Source: Pyrocephalus nanus
Taxonomy: Eukaryota > Chordata > Aves > Passeriformes > Tyrannidae
Reading direction: 5' to 3'
DNA length: 64,000 nt
Assembly (NCBI GenBank): GCA_038380795.1
Contig: CM076266.1
Coordinates: 28,222,145 to 28,286,144, forward strand
Shown here: positions 25,887 through 38,600 of the stretch, piece by piece
How the letters are laid out: every line of letters starts with the position of its first letter
How positions within the stretch are numbered: position 1 is the first letter of the stretch
Made by a program: the position numbers and the translations under genes
Notes under the pieces: model-generated
Told to the model about the DNA's origin: nothing
Seen by the model: only the letters and a program-made list of their open reading frames with translations
Databases searched by the model: none

Positions 25887-28800
25887 TGCTTGCTTTCCCT
25901 AAATTATGCTAGCCTGGAACAAATCTACTTCCCTCTCTTTATAGCAGATTGTATTTCAAATTTAAATTCGTCTTGAGGGGTTTCCCCAATGCCCTGCTGC
26001 TAACAATTAATGCATGTAAGGCAATGCTTTGTCCCTTAGCTTTTTTCTCTTATGTTTCATTGCAAGAGAAGCTTGTGGTGCTTACACAAACTATTTTTCC
26101 CATCACACTTGTTTCTCATGCCACTATTTTGCTGCCAAATACTCTATCTAGTGTGTACCAAGACATTTCCTTCCCACCTAGGACTAGGTTGTTGTACTAA
26201 AAAACCATACAACACAATGGTTGGTAAACACTTGGTGGAGCTGCCTATCCACTATGCAAAAATATTGGATTTGATTTATGAAATATGCTTAGCATTCCCC
26301 AGATTATTTAGACCTGGTTTTGTCACCAGAGAAGATTTAAAAGCAAAAGAATCTATAAGCATAGATTTTCATAATAGGAAAAGCATCATAAAAGTACAAA
26401 ATAACCAAACGTTATGGAATTTATTTTTTGTAATTAAGATTATGCTCATTTTAGCTGCTTCTGTATTTAAGCTGAATTTTGAGATTGATCCTTTAGGTTC
26501 TGCTAGTGGTTAGTGGGACATCACATGAGTATGCAGAACCATAGTTTTTTTGGTTTTTCTTTCCTGCTCAGGCTATTTAACATTTCTACTGCATACTTTG
26601 CTTAGACTATGATTATGTAATCAGTCTTCAAGATGCTTTCTCTTGCTTTTATCTTCCTTAAAACATGATGGAATTACTGTACAAATTACACATGATGAAA
26701 TATATAGATTGTCCTTTCTAAAGAAAAAAAAAAAGGAAAAAAAAAGGGCTTTGTCAAAAGACTGGATCTCAGAGTGTCTTTTCCATTTGCCATGTTACTT
26801 TGCTATCATTTTTATATCAACTGTTTAGCGTATAAATGAAAGATTGCTTTGAGAATTGCTTTGAGAATGGCATGTTGCCCAGATATGCACAGTTCCCCTT
26901 CTTCCTCCCTCCTATACACTCATTCAGACTTAGGGAAATCATGAATGGTCCTGTCACAGTAACATTTGCTAGGGCTCAATGAACATGTAAGCATGTGGTG
27001 AAAAACAAAAGCATCTCCAAGAAGAAGAGAAAGAACAGCTTCAGGGCCATTTCAACCATTTCTTGAGAGAAGAGCTTATTTTCAAAATTGTTAGATTTTA
27101 TTATTAGACATCTCCCCAAACCATAATATTTTATGACCATTCCTATATCATTTCCAGTTTTCTTAGAATTTACTTTGAACACTGAAGTTGAATGTGGTGA
27201 TTAAAATGAAGAGTTGAGGGGATTAATGACTCATTTTATTCATATCTATGGCCAAATAGCTTCGATGGTTAAAATATGTAAAAGTAAGCTTATACTACTC
27301 ACTATAGTTTAGTATCTTTTTTGTCCTTCACCTCTATCCTACCAGTAGTTTAGAGGTCAAAGCAAACACAAGAGAAGACAACTCAATAACTGTGCTGGAG
27401 ATAGGATAACTACGCATGGTATGACTTAATATTGCCTGTCTTTGCCAACTTCTTCTTTCCAAAGATTCAAGTGAACTGAGTGAAGTGAAAGTTAGGCCTG
27501 CATTTGTTAGAAGGAGATTTCCATTTGCTTATTTGAAGAGTCTTTCAGACTACAGTGTTTTTTGATCCACATCTTCCTTTCCTAAGAAAATAAGAGTCTG
27601 TTGTGCATAACTGGATTGATAAGGCCCTCTCCCACCAGAATATTACAGAGGATACAAAAGATTCTCATGAAGGACTGCTTATATCAGTGGCAAATGGTCT
27701 CATCTATATACAAGTGTAACATACTATGTCTGAATTGTTCATTAGACTGCCCTGGAGGAGGTGGCCCATTCTGTAAAAGTATTTCTGTATATGTATTCTA
27801 ATTAAACAAGTGAAGAAACTGTTGTACAGCAAGCAGTAATTTACTAATCACGTCTATTTTAGTCTTGAGTACGTGTGGTTCAAAGATTCTGAACAAGAAT
27901 CTGCCTTCAGATCTGCTTCAGCTCTTGCTGTTTTCTGAAGAGCAGGCAGGAGATACTCTGAGAATTCCTTGGAGTGGAAAGAGCGAAGGAGCTCCACTTC
28001 CAAGAATTACTGGAATTTACCTCAGACAGCTCAGTAGTTGTGGGGATTATGGAAGTTTGTTAGTCTTCCTGTAATTATTTATCCAAATGCTGTCAAGACT
28101 TGTATTTTAGAGAATGGAGGATTTATGCTTACCTATTTTGGCCTTGAGTTACAGGTTTTTCAGTTCATATATCCTTTTTATTCTCATCTTCCTAAAGAAA
28201 AAACTTTATGATCATCCTGCATTTTGCAGCTTTTCTTTCCATAGTTTATAGGGTAGATGAGCTAGAAGAATTTCTATCTATCTCCTCTGAAATCAAGGGC
28301 TTCCTCTAGGAACAGAGCAAGAGATTTAGCTGCTATAAACAGAGCATAGAGAAATTACCTTTTTTGACATGGACATGACTCCAGCTAAATATATAGAGAG
28401 ATGGAACCAGACCAATTTTGGTTTGCCTCTGTCTAGTTTAAAGTGATAAATTGTATTTTTCTTCTCTCTACAGATTTTTTAAAAGGTACTGGAAAGTCAG
28501 TCTGCCAGATGGACAAATTTGACAATGTACTATTAGTCTCAGGAGGGGGAGTAGGGTCATTCTATTAAGAGAAATTACAGAAATTAGCACAACAGGATTT
28601 GGTCTTTTTAACTGTCTTTCCAATTGTACCTGATCTCCTAGACATGGTCTTGCAGGTCTTTCCAGTGCTATAATGCTTTTGGAGGTGAAGTTGCCTACTC
28701 ATAGAAGAGACCATGTAATGTAATAGTTCAAGTGATGTGCTGTTATTTCAATAGCAACTCATGTTTACTTATTTGAGTATTAATACTTGGCAACTTCTGA

Positions 28801-29129
28801 TGAACAAGCATTATTGTCTAAATTAATAAAGTTAGCTGTTAACAGGTAAATTTCCATCTTTCATCCCCATCTTTATAAGGAATGCCATACAACCCTAAGA
28901 AATATTGCTGACAGCACCTCAACATGGATTTATACGAGCCAAGGCTATATGCCTAAGAAGAAGTCAGCCTCTACCCCTCAGTTTCAAATTCCAGCATAGT
29001 AAATCATTATTATTCTTCATAGAGTAGAAGTTTTAACATTTTTTGTTTGTGGAGAAAAATTTAGAAATGTAACTTTTGTCTTTTGGAGTTTAATCCAAAC
29101 TTAAGGATTTTTGAACTGAATAGATTTTC

Positions 29130-29154
29130 TTTTTTTTTTTTTTTTTTTTTTTTT
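29130..29154. repeat. Poly-T run of about 25
   Basis: A homopolymer of T in intergenic DNA. It could be the antisense poly-A tail of an old retroposed transcript, but no parent sequence is recognisable next to it. Confidence 0.85.
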
Positions 29155-32100
29155 AAGCCTCCAAATACAGTGCATATGTTATTCTGCTTTCTGTATCTTA
29201 CCACGTCTAAGAAAATGTATTTAATTGAGAAGAAATAGTATCATTTGGATCAAATTATATTACAGCTACAAATGACCATGAGTGCTCCAGGGTGAGCCAA
29301 TGTAACTCTGGAAGTCAGATGGCTATAGTGTGCTGACCCAGTGTGTGCAATATTCAGGCCTGTGAATAAAGAAGTTCCAGAATGAAATCAGTGAAGTCAG
29401 GATGTTGCTGACTGAGCTGAAAAGTGCTCTGTGTGCACTACTGTCTGCCATATGCACCAGAAAACCCTGCTGCAGAGCTTCCAGTTGTTACTGCTACTAT
29501 TGTAGAGACAGATGCTGTCACCGCTAGAGGGCAAACTGAAGAGTTTGGTGTCATCAAAGTTAGCATTATTCATGTCAAAACAACAGTGCTATAAAAATCT
29601 GTTCTTACAGAAGCAGCAAACCTGAACATTCGCTTTTGTTTGGAAACTCTAGATATACCGAAAGCTCCATTGTTTTTCAGTCAAATACAAATGCAAATGT
29701 TGAATTGTTTCTTTAATGTGCTTTATTGCAGTGCTACAAGTTGCTTGGAGACAAGATATTTTCTAATCCCAAACAGTCTGCAGATTATACTAAGCAAATT
29801 GTAAATATGGCTGAAAAATTAGAAAAGCAAGAAACTTGTTTGGCATGTACAAGCTTTTACTCCATTGGAGAAATTTTACTTTATTTAATCACAACAAGAC
29901 AAAATGCCTTTACGATAAGTGAGATTCAGGGCCTACTTTACTAATGTATTAATTCTTTAATGTACCTTCATTTATTCTGAAGTTACATCATCTAAACCTG
30001 TCCATTACATTTGGTGTAACTTGTGTTCACCGAATCCTTTCTAAAAGTGCATGGACATCTTCAGGTATGACTAACTGTTAACAGAAAGCTGTCCCTACAG
30101 CAAAAGTCCTTCACAACAGCTCCTGAGCAGCTAGAATTGCCTCATCTTCTGAAACTCTGCGTTACAGCTTAGGCTTGAGTAGTATAAACCCCAAAAGGTG
30201 TTTCAGACACTTCACATTTTACTTTCTGTCTGAATGTACTTCTTTTTGTAAGAAATAATCTTGGAAAAAACATGCCTCATTCTGCTTCTTGTGGAGTGCA
30301 ACTGATGGGGTTTCTGACATCTCAAACCCAGTTCTTACTGCCTGTTATCAGTCAATTATCATCTTCACTCTTCAAGCATCTGACTGCTTCTAATAAAAAA
30401 CATAATCTGTCCTCAAGAGGGTACCAGCAGCACTGTGACCACACACACACATTCAGGAGCCAGGTTGGGTTTTGTAGTTTGTTCTGAACTTTTGCCCACT
30501 GTAAATACAGAGCTAGTAGTAATGAAGCCAGCTCGGGCATGTTTCCTAGAGCTGCTGTAATACTTTTAACTGCAATATAGACAGTCCTTTAAGTTTTTGC
30601 ATGAAAATCAGAACTACTAGTTCTGATTCTACAAGCTGAAGCCTGTACATCTAAACCATCTGATTTAGGAACAGCCTTTCATCTTTTTCACAGCTTTGCC
30701 CCAGATTGTTATACAATAAAACATGTAAGAATCAAGTCCATCAGTTGATTATGGTATTTCCTAAAGTAAATAAAATGGAAATGTCATGGATACTACTAAA
30801 AGCTTTTTACTGCATGGGAAACAGTGTTTCACAAGGTGGACGCTTCAGTAGAGCCGAAGTTACCACAAGAAAATGCAGTGTTTGGGAAGTGCTATGTTCC
30901 CACAAGCCTTTGTTATTCTGTTTGATTGATACTATTTAATATCACTACATATAACTACTTCACATTTTAGACGTGTCTACAGCTGTAATATTGAGGGCTG
31001 ATCTCTAGATCAGTGGTAGCTGACCGAGGCTCCTGGGCTCCAAGTTGCAACCCACAGAACGTGAGTCCAGATGCAATGTATTCACATTGTTGTGTTGCTT
31101 TGCCTGAGCCAAGCAACTCCATCTCTCTGCTTTCCCTAGACTTGTGCATCTCAACACGACACATTAGCTTGAGTACATTAGCTTGAACTCATTGTATCTG
31201 CTGGGCTGAACCTGCTGTTGGCACCTCTTTGTATAAATGCCTTGACTTTTAAAAAGAGTTCTCCATGGTAATGGAATTCACAGTATCCTCTTCAGGACTA
31301 CAGGATGAAAAAGTCTTGATTCAGCCCTTGAAACATACGATTATAAGCAGGATTTTATACACCAATATTAGTGCTTATTATAATATTTTATGATACTAGA
31401 GAGCAGTTATGGAAGCACTCCCTGCCATTAGGAGCTTATAATCTAAACAAAATGTATTGCACAGAATACAAAAAGTAGAATCATTGTTTTCTTACTTTCA
31501 GTGCATGTCTTGCTAACATACTAGATTTCAAAGAGAGCAAGGAGTTAAACAATGAGTTGTAGATTAAAATTAAAGATAATGAAGAGTGGGATAGCTTGAG
31601 GAGTTATTGTAAGAGTGGCTCAAAAGAATAAAATTAAAGATAGTACCTGAAGCAGAACAGAGGCATTGTAGAAAAGTTGCAGGGCAAAGGTTCGCTAATG
31701 ACTTAGAGCTCAGAAAAATAGGAAATCAGTGTAGCGGCAGAAAATAGATTTTAATTATTTACTCATCTGTATTACCAAAGTTGTGGACATTGACTAAGAT
31801 GCTGTTGCACTAAGCTTCTTACTTGATGCCTGGATGTGTGACAGAGATTATCTCAGTTTCTACTAATTTCAGTGAGAGCTATAGTAGTGTAACTCCTTTA
31901 AGAAGCAGGCTGAAGGCTTTTATTAGCTGAAGGCCAAGGTCAAGTCTCATTAATAGATTTGCATGAATAAATGCAGAAACAATATGTCCATGTGCTGATA
32001 TGAATCTTTTTCATACAGTGATTGCAGCTTCTGCTCACTAAAAACATTTTCCTGTATATCAACAAAATATCCATTTATAAGAAGTAAGGAAAATATTACA

Positions 32101-32372
32101 GACTGTGATTTTGAAGAAAGATTTGTTGAGTAGCAGAGGGCTAAATGGTAATAGACAATATAAAAATAAAAAAAAAAAAAGCATAGGCAATAGCATCCCT
32201 TCACCTTTCCCACTGATATAAGATTGATTAATAGTAGTAGAAAACCTAAAGATATAAATTAGAGTGATTCCATCCATCCAGTAATTCTTAATAATAACAT
32301 ATTACTACAGTATTTCTCACTGCAGTTTTTTAGAATTTTAGGAGCTAGGCCCAGATACCTTGGCTCTTCAAA

Positions 32373-32378
32373 TTTATT
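32373..32378 (-). promoter_or_regulatory. Candidate poly-A signal, ACP3 copy A membrane isoform
   Basis: AATAAA on the minus strand about 110 bases past the exon 11 stop codon; no cleavage data. Confidence 0.45.
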
Positions 32379-32485
32379 GAATATGCTTTGGAGATTATTT
32401 TGACCAGAGCAAACTGATGGATATCAGCAACTTCAAGTATTGTTCGATGTGTAGCTGCTCTCTCTTTTGTTTCTTTACCTCCCCT

Positions 32486-32604
32486 TTAAATGTCTTGGTA
32501 GTTGCTTCTGCGCCTGCAGCGTCCATAATGATAAAGGAGGTAGAGCAGTACAAGGTTAAAAGTGAACAACAAGCCAATAGCAACATCAAATCCGATAAAA
32601 ATAT
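32486..32604 (-). CDS. ACP3: ACP3 copy A exon 11 (transmembrane anchor and YQDI tail)
   Basis: After a TTCACAG acceptor, the phase-1 frame reads [20 protein letters not shown] then [18 protein letters not shown] and TAA. This gives one hydrophobic helix of about 22 residues, a basic stop-transfer cluster (RCRRR), and a terminal YxxI motif of the endosome/lysosome-sorting type. This is the expected layout of the membrane-bound isoform (TM-PAP) made by alternative splicing in mammals. I infer the isoform from architecture, not from a transcript. The other frame is also open and hydrophobic (see findings). Confidence 0.78.
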
Positions 32605-35600
32605 CTGTGAAGGACAATAACAAAGGAAAAGGGAGTTAATGAAAGACATATATGTATATCATTTTATATGCAGAGATAACAGTCTGATTACAAATATGCC
32701 CAATGTTTGATTATGTTTTGTTCGTATTTTTGGCAAGATCACATTTTCTGACACATGCAACATTAGAACATATACTTCAATCCTAGAAATGCATAGATAG
32801 CTTCCTGTGCATGGACAAATCTTACTTCTGGGTTTCCACAGGGCAAGAGGGTCTATGTGTAGTTAATGTAAAAAGCCAACCAAACAAAAAAGTGAAATAA
32901 TGAATATACGCAGGAAGGAGGAAATATCATGAGTATTGAAAAGTAACATGTATTGCCTTGCTCTTCTCCTTCTTCCAGGCAATAATATTTGAATGGGAAG
33001 AGGTTATCAGCTCTCAGCTGTTGGTAGTCTGAGGCAAATAGTCACTATAATTGCATGGATCAGCTGCACTCTGTACAGCTGAGGTTAAGGTATCCTCAAT
33101 ACATAGTATGTGTGCCAGAAATACAGATACACTCTTTCTGTGTGTTTGCAAGCTAGATTTGATTTGCATCTACAGAAAGTCTGATACAACCAAGATACAC
33201 AGGGCCCTTACTTAGCACCCACACCCATACTTCTCTTGGACATTTTCAACAAGCAGAGCTCTGTTTTTGGCCGTGGCCTTTAAGCAGCTCCTTGCATGAG
33301 CATGTTCAAAATAACACTGCCTTTACACTGGTGGGCAAGTCTACTCTTCACATGTTTAGAGAAATTTAATTCCTGTTGACCTTCCTTGCCCATAGTAAAT
33401 TTTGCCCTCATTTGTTAAAGGGAAGTCTATCTATTTTGTGAAAGGTACAAAGTTTGAAGCCATTGATACAGTTTCTGCCTTCATGTCTAATGTGGAAAAT
33501 ACAGAACTGTTACACTACCTCTCACGTTGTCTTTCTTCCCACATTCTTTTGACCAATTTTCTGTTATCATAGGAGAAACTAGTTCAGCAAACTTCTCAAG
33601 TGGACAAGAAGAGGTGCATCCTGGCAAAGTGAGGAGGTAAGGATCCTTTGAAGTGTCATTTCGATAATGCATTTCGATGCTATATCGCCTGAGTAACAGC
33701 ATTGAAAAAATTTTTTAAAAACGCTCTTAAATAGGAGATCTTCTATTTAGAGACAGCATGTTGTAAATAGGCTCTAATGTCCTACTCTAGAACTTGTTCT
33801 TCAAGAATGGAGGCTTTGTGAAAGGCACCTGCAAAGCCCACTTTGCTGAAGCTGGTTATGTTACTACATAGATTACCAGTCAGCTGAAAATGTCCTTCAG
33901 AAGGCTCCTTGAATGGCAACAGCACCAGGTTATCCTAAGCCTACTGATTTGCCTTGGGATTTATGAAAAATCTTGGAAATGTTCTTGCTATCATTTGAAA
34001 AATCAGGAAAATTTATTTTACCGTTTACTTCTATCTGATAAGGCTTGTTTTTCCTCTTCTTCCTGTTTTTCAGAGCACACACATACCTGCACACGTATTT
34101 GTTCTTAGTTTTAGTATAACTTTGTGCCTATGGACTGCTCACTGAAGTATCCATTTAAATCAAAATTGTATCTCACAGTATTTGAGAGGAAAATTATTTT
34201 GGGGAAGGGGAAAACAAATTCCAAACACTCCTTGTTCTTGCATAGATAAGAAGATACTTGCCCGCTGCTTTCTTGGTAGAGTTCAAAAAACTGGCAGGCA
34301 GCATATGGTGGCAGTTTTCCGTTGAAAATATTGAGAGCAATCTGGAGGGCCCCAACTGTGGTGTCATGCTATTGGGGGGGAAAATAAATCCATCCTTGAA
34401 AGCCAGTTAAGTCAACTAGCATTTATCCAGAGTAATTAGACAAGAGTAGAAAAAGAGTGGAAATCAAAATAAAAGAAAACCTTTATAAATTTGACCATAA
34501 AAATGTATTCAGTGTATTCAGCATTAGGAAAAAACTTGGGTACTACAGACAGCAGGAGACATTTCCAAGGAGTTACTGCAGTATATGTCTTACACCATCT
34601 GGCAGTATTTTGGAGACAGAGATACTGAGGGAAAGCAAGATGTGGTCTCAGTAATAAATCTAGATTTTCAGTGCATTATGCTAGTCCTTCCTCCAGTAGA
34701 GTTTTTTGCTCCCAGGTCAGATTAAATCAGTGTAAAGTAATATATCCTACAGCATTTCAAGTAAAGATACAAGTTCTTTTCTTCAGATAGCACACCAGAC
34801 TGCTCTCCTTGCTTCCACTTCAGAATTTTTTAGTTGTTGTTCCTTCTGTTTGGACTTGCACAATAAAATCTCAGTTGGCTTCTATTTTTATGAACCAATT
34901 ACCCATCCACCTGTAGTCTCTTCCTCTACCCATTATCCCTCATGTTGAAGGATATCAGGAGCAGGAGCTAAAGGAAGGAAGTCCAAACACTGATGCATAA
35001 ATGTTGCAAGCATCTTTATACACATGTCTGCTAGGCCTATTTATATTATAGTCTAGCATCTATGTTTTAATTATTCTTCAGGTTTTGGAACTTTTTAGAA
35101 TGATCAATTTCAAGAATAACAGTCTATTTGTACTCAAGATATTAATGCAGAAGAGAAAAATCTGCATGCATTTCTTTTTCCTTTTCAAAAAGAGTGTAGT
35201 ATTGCTGGAAATCACGTAGAAAGGACAGCAAGAAAGATTTGAGGTATCAAGTGGTTTCTATACAAGGAAGGATTAAATAGGGTAAGACTCTGTCTCAGAA
35301 AAGGAAAGATGGAAGAGGTGTGACAGAAAATATTAAATTCATGAGTGACCCAGAAAAAGTGAATAAAGATTGACTATTTTCTGTTTCTCACAATATAAAT
35401 GCTAGGAAGGACTTAAATCAGTACTTTTTTACTTTAACACACAGGTCATTGTCACAGGATGTTGCAGAGGCCAAGACTATAAATGCATTTAAAAAGTAGT
35501 GGAAGAAAGTCTGTCAAGAGCTATTAAACACAGAGACTCGGCTTCTACCTCAGGAAGTCACTAAGCCACAGATTGTCTGGAATGTTTTATCACTCTGTGT

Positions 35601-38600
35601 TGGCATTATTCTCACTCTCATCCCTGGCTTTGGCCCTTGTTAGAGACAGGATAATGAATGAGCTAAGTGGATCTTGCTCTGACCCAAGTGGCCTTTTTGA
35701 CCCTCTAAAATAAATAAAATAATAACTGAAAAAAAAAAAAAATAAAAACCACACAAAACCAAAACAAACAATAACAAAACCACAAACAAAAACAAACAAA
35801 CACACCCCCAAACTAACCAACCAAAAAAAAAACCACAACGCACAGAGGAGAGGTTTGGAGGCACAGCTGAAGTTTAGCTGTGTGCCACTGCCTCTGGAGC
35901 ACTTAAGGAAAAATGCACCATTAAGTTGCAGGAAAATTGAGTAAAATGCATAGTTTTCTTTGCCAAGTATGACTAAAACTGAGGTGGGATCCATGCTTAC
36001 ACTGTGTTGTTGTACTGAGTAGTGTTCAGCTTGTTAGCTGAATTAAACGGTATTATATCATTCTTTCACTTAACTTACAGGGAAACTGATTATTCTCTTT
36101 AGGGATCTTTTACTGGCAAAATCAAAGTAAGATTTTTTTAAAGATGAAAATACTCACTGCAGAGTAGACCTCCATTTTTCTTGGTTTTGAAGAATTGGCA
36201 GCTTGTTTAATACTATTTAAAATAATATTCACAAGGACACCTTACAAAGATATGGAGAGGAAAATGAAGGTATAACATTTGCATGGAAACAAAAAAGGTC
36301 AAACGTTATGAGTTTGAAATATAAGACATCTACTCAGGTCCCATACTTATTTTTTTAGCTTACTACAATTTCATAACCAGAGAGAAGGTAAAGTACATCA
36401 TTTACAGAAGTAAAATAAATGATTCTTCGTCGAGGTCAAGGGAAGAGACAGGATTCACAGGAAATCATCTACAACTATCCTAAGAACTGGGGCTAATGAC
36501 ACTTCCAGTTCTGTTATGCTGAGATCTCCCCTCCATCCTTTTTTGTCTGTTTCTGGTGTTGCAATAATGAGAACTGTGCTGGTCTCTTCCTCTCTGCATT
36601 CTGAAGAAATATTTTAACTCTTTAACTTCCCGCAAGTTACACAGTGTCAATTCTCATTTTTTTTCCACAGCTCTTTTGTACCAGACATTCTGAAGCCAAA
36701 GGAATAAGGGCAGCAGAAATTCCCACAAAGCACAATTTATATCATTCTAAGGAAAGTGGATGTAACTGGTATGCCTGTGAACACTAGATAAATAGTCCCG
36801 AGCAGATTACGTGGTCATCTGCCAGCTAGGGGGCTTTACTGCCAGTCCAAGCCTGTAATTACTATATGGCTGGATCCAGTGATTTATATATGCTTGGATG
36901 ATGAATCTGCTAATAATTCTTTAACTAGAGCTAGACTGGACAGTACATGTGTTAGAAAGCCTAGCCCCAAATGTTCCAGCCTGCAGATATTGAAACTCAA
37001 TTGTTTGCCTTTCCTGCTCATGGACACCTGGGGATCATGTGATAAATTCCTGGGTTGTGTCCTGAAGCAGTGTCAGAATATGCATAGCCTATGCACCCCT
37101 GTTTTGGAGCTAAGCAGTTGTCTCAGTTCTTGCAGTATAGCCATAACTGGAATCTCCCATCTTCTCTGCTGATCAGACTGTTTTGGAGCAGCTTTATATC
37201 AGTCACTCAGAGAGCTATCGATGTGTCGCCAAGGTTTTGGCACAATATATAATCAGTACATCAAAGGAAAAAACAAATAACTGGATACAGAATAAATGTT
37301 GGAGAAACGGAACTTAATCTAACCTACTATAAGACGAGTAATGGTCTTACCTATAAGGACCTGATTTTTTTTCCTTTATATTTCTATAATATTTCTTAAA
37401 ATCCTAATCCCTTAAAAAATGTGGAATAAAAAAGGCATAAGTTTTTACACCTTGTTGCAGTATCTCATCCATGCAAGTGTCAGTGTTCAGCACATATTTT
37501 AATGTTTAATATGGCATCCAATGCCCATAGTTTCAAATCAAGATTCTGTATGAATAATTTTGCATGAGTAAGGTGACAGGATGTTGCATTTGATTATAAG
37601 CATTGTCTCCTCCTTTCTGCGAACTATGCATTTTTTGATTTACCTCCTTGTAGTCGTGATTTCTCTTCTGTTTTATAAAGCCCAAATAATGATAATAAGG
37701 ACAATTCTGCCAGTTTTTCCATCTTGTCAATTACATCTTTGGTGGCCCATACAGGGAGAGTGTAATTGTGAATGCCCTAGTGATAAAGGAAAACAAAATA
37801 ATATTTGTCATTCACTGGTTTCCATCATCCTATTGCCTAGGCTCACACTGCTAAGTTTAGACTCTCTGGAGCTGTCCTGCAATTCTTTGCCCAGTGTGGT
37901 TTTACTCCCCAGCATGCCCTGAAACACACTTTGAGGGGATGGAGATCAGTCCTGAAGGGGGTGTATAGGAAGAGCAGAAACACTTGTGTGAAGGATATTC
38001 TTTGTAGGTATAATGTCTTCTTGCTATAGAGATATATGGTTTTGGTGGGAAATATCGCAGACATATATCTTTTCCTCTTCCTTTCCTCTGGGTCTTCAGG
38101 TTATACATCTCTAACTTTTTCTGCCTTTCCATACACTTGTCCAGATACCAGTTCTATCACTGGCCAATTACAGACAAGTGTCACTCTCCAGTCATGGAAG
38201 AGTGACTGTGTCTTATCAGGTTTAATAGCCTCAGTGTGTGAAGGATATGTTCAAAAAGGCTTCATGTGCTGCTGATAATGACTGGGGCTGAATGTAAACA
38301 ATTCTTATGATCAGTCTGATTTTTTTCACTGGAAGCAATCATCATCTCAAAAATTTTCAAGTGATAGATCTTGATCTTATATCTTATGTTCAAAATCTAA
38401 GTTTTTTTATGTTTGTCTGTTGATATGTTAAGGCTGATAATTTCATTTCTCTGTTAAAAATCACAAATATATCATAGGCAACATACTCTAATTCTCTTGC
38501 ATGATACTGGGAAGGAAAAAAGGAAATAATGGGAATGAATTTTGGTATCTATTCTTCAGGATAAAACATGAAATGGAAAGAACAGTTTCCCAAGTTGTAA

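Larger units (their letters stand above)
14400..32370. other. 18-kb intergenic stretch between DNAJC13 and ACP3, no gene found
   Basis: AT-rich sequence with only short open frames, none recognisable. It holds low-complexity tracts: AT-palindromic ATTTAAATATT-type sequence at 16318-16378, an A-rich GAAAA tract at 19297-19329, T-runs at 19954-19971 and 29130-29154, and a TTTTG/TTTG array at 25834-25886. I did not recognise a transposon copy in most of it, but diverged ones would be missed by eye. Distal enhancers cannot be excluded. Confidence 0.6.

Noticed and set aside
26052..26513. 153-codon plus-strand open frame
   Set aside because: No recognisable family, biased AT-rich composition, and no supporting splice or promoter context. 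One or two frames of this length are expected by chance in 64 kb.
29726..29944. 72-codon plus-strand open frame after a pyrimidine-rich tract and CAG
   Set aside because: It could pass for a terminal exon (CYKLLGDKIFSN...), but I recognise no family and see no partner exons upstream on the plus strand.
35590..35994. 134-codon minus-strand frame with a long hydrophobic Phe/Val-rich stretch
   Set aside because: The hydrophobic run is the translation of the T/G-rich complement of the A/C-rich simple tract at 35728-35840.
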